A stretch of DNA of 64,000 bases from Sipunculus nudus (lineage: Eukaryota; Annelida; Sipuncula; Golfingiida; Sipunculidae), in contig CM049311.1 in NCBI GenBank assembly GCA_026874595.1, positions 32,879,176 to 32,943,175 on the forward strand, read 5' to 3'. The position numbers and the translations under genes were made by a program. How positions within the stretch are numbered: position 1 is the stretch's first letter; each line of letters opens with the position of its first letter. This document shows, piece by piece, positions 62,664-64,000 of this stretch. The notes under the pieces were generated by a model. That model searched no databases. It was not told the DNA's origin and worked only from the letters and a program-made list of their open reading frames with translations.

Positions 62664-62676
62664 CAGCAGAGGGCGC
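62664..62676 (+). promoter_or_regulatory. CTCF-like site CAGCAGAGGGCGC
   Basis: Matches the core of the conserved bilaterian CTCF motif in a GC-richer island of an AT-rich region. No neighbouring gene is identified, so an insulator role is only inferred. Confidence 0.4.
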
Positions 62677-63514
62677 ACCGAGGAAAACGTTATCAGACCA
62701 AAGAGACCATGGTATCGCATTGTGCATTCAGCTCCAAATTTGAAACATGCGAACCCGTTAGCGTTGGTCTGATAACACAGTTTCTGACACAAGGCCAAGA
62801 TGTAGACCAACGATAGCGGGTATAATTTTTACACACGGAATAATATGTCACGTAGTATATATATATATATATATATGTGGAAGGAGAAATGGTTCACTCT
62901 AGTTCAGATGTCCTGTGACTAGGCCGAGAATTATTTGCACGGAATGACCTATATATACCTTCATCATTGCCTTGAGCGCGGGTCACTGAAATACGTCATG
63001 AGCAACGCAATGGATATTTCTGGCTTAGATATAAGATTAAAACTATGTCAAATTTCCCCATACATGTACATGCTTAATAATCTTATTCATATACCTATGA
63101 TTTGATATTTTTTTTTCTCGTACTCACTCGTTTGTTTTTAGGTGACTCCGTCGTCTGTATACTCTAAAATAATTTTTTTTTAAGTTTTATAATTGCATTT
63201 CAAACATGAAAGATAAGTGATTGGTCAATAAACAAGAAGTTGCCTTGGGATATTTTTTAGAATATTTGGTATATACTTTATGGGGTTTCAGTATTTCAAC
63301 GGACCAAGTCTTAGTGTAAAATGAATGCAGACGTCGGTGCTTACTTAAAACGAATGGGCGCTCTCAGTCAAGGTTTTCTCCCCCAGTGTTCACATGCATC
63401 AACATGTGTGCCCTGTCAACCATAAAAGAAACGAATCACGGTTCGTTAACCCGAGACCTTGACAAGGACAGCGTTTTCATTAAGACATAAAATTGAAAAT
63501 GGGGTTTAAGTGAC

Positions 63515-63579
<65 letters not shown>
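63515..63579. repeat. (TA)n microsatellite
   Basis: About 32 TA units. Confidence 0.95.
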
Positions 63580-63582
<3 letters not shown>

Positions 63583-63720
63583 CATCTATTTAAGAACATT
63601 CATCCTTTTCACAAATGATGGATGATTAACACGAATAGCCCAAGACCTATAACTCGTATAACTATAGTTTGACTTTTTTCACGTGTTCCATTATAATATG
63701 AGAACAATGGCAGTAGTCTT

Positions 63721-63815
63721 TACGCTCTTTACACATCGCTTTACCTACATGCCTACTTCCTATATATCAGTACCTTCTTTAGTAGCGTAAGATTTCCGCT
63801 GACGCGAGAGCGTAT
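63721..63815 (+). repeat. Deleted copy of the 40.85-kb element
   Basis: acgctctttacacatcgctttacctacatgcctacttcctatat is joined within about 30 bases to gcgtaagatttccgctgacgcgagagcgta, i.e. both ends of the 40,853-41,560 element with its interior missing. Confidence 0.65.
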
Positions 63816-64000
63816 AATCTTAGTAATCTTAATCAGGGGCGCCATGCCCCCTCCCTGATTTGCATGGAACATTGATGATAAAGTTTTCTTAATTTCCAGA
63901 CACTAAACAAGTCTTAATGGAAATGAAAGTCTAGCTGAAATTTACTTAACTTTTACGGTTTGTTTAATTTTTTGTAATCTTTCTTTGTAAGAAGTTCTAT

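Overview
This is a eukaryotic, intron-rich, AT-rich nuclear window, almost certainly from a marine invertebrate. Coding exons are short and scattered, bounded by GT/AG splice sites, and surrounded by long (TA)n tracts, tRNA-derived SINE-like units, MITEs and tandem-array transposons. The repeat style (arrays with alternating 'tgaccttgacctttgacc' blocks, ends like 'atgcccccgcc', GGCGCCACC-bearing satellites) resembles what I know from molluscs and other lophotrochozoans. The phylum is inference, not proof.

Region 1 (1 to about 11.9 kb, + strand): ALDH16A1, a double-domain aldehyde dehydrogenase superfamily protein. Thirteen exons can be joined in one continuous frame to give 781 residues ending at a stop. 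Only the N-terminal exon(s) lie outside the window. The catalytic Asn, Glu and Cys of the first ALDH domain are all present. The second domain is truncated and Cys-less, as is usual for the family.

Region 2 (about 12 to 21 kb): intergenic DNA holding a 145-bp TA-flanked MITE, a 0.2-kb inverted-repeat element, a 28-bp-arm perfect hairpin and a 278-bp tandem array.

Region 3 (21.2 to 42.1 kb, - strand): a complete five-exon gene for the UFM1-specific protease UFSP1. Its exons total only about 0.7-0.85 kb of coding sequence in a 20-kb locus, and the introns are filled with repeats. These include a Helitron/Helentron-like block with 180-bp internal repeats (22.26-25.22 kb) and a 289-bp array (32.7-34.9 kb). 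ALDH16A1 and UFSP1 are convergent (tail to tail).

Region 4 (42.1 to 64 kb): poorer in recognisable genes. It holds a tentative six-exon CARF-domain-like small gene (+, 50.59-54.18 kb), two phase-compatible exons of an unrecognised gene (-, 54.77-55.27 kb), and two short open exon-like fragments at 45.9 and 46.8 kb. It also holds a 129-bp-arm inverted repeat (49.5-50.0 kb), MITE copies also found in ALDH16A1 intron 1, a 23-bp minisatellite of about 44 units (60.83-61.85 kb) and a CTCF-like site. ALDH16A1 and UFSP1 are firmly supported; everything else is graded lower. No prokaryotic operon, CRISPR, rRNA or intact tRNA was seen.
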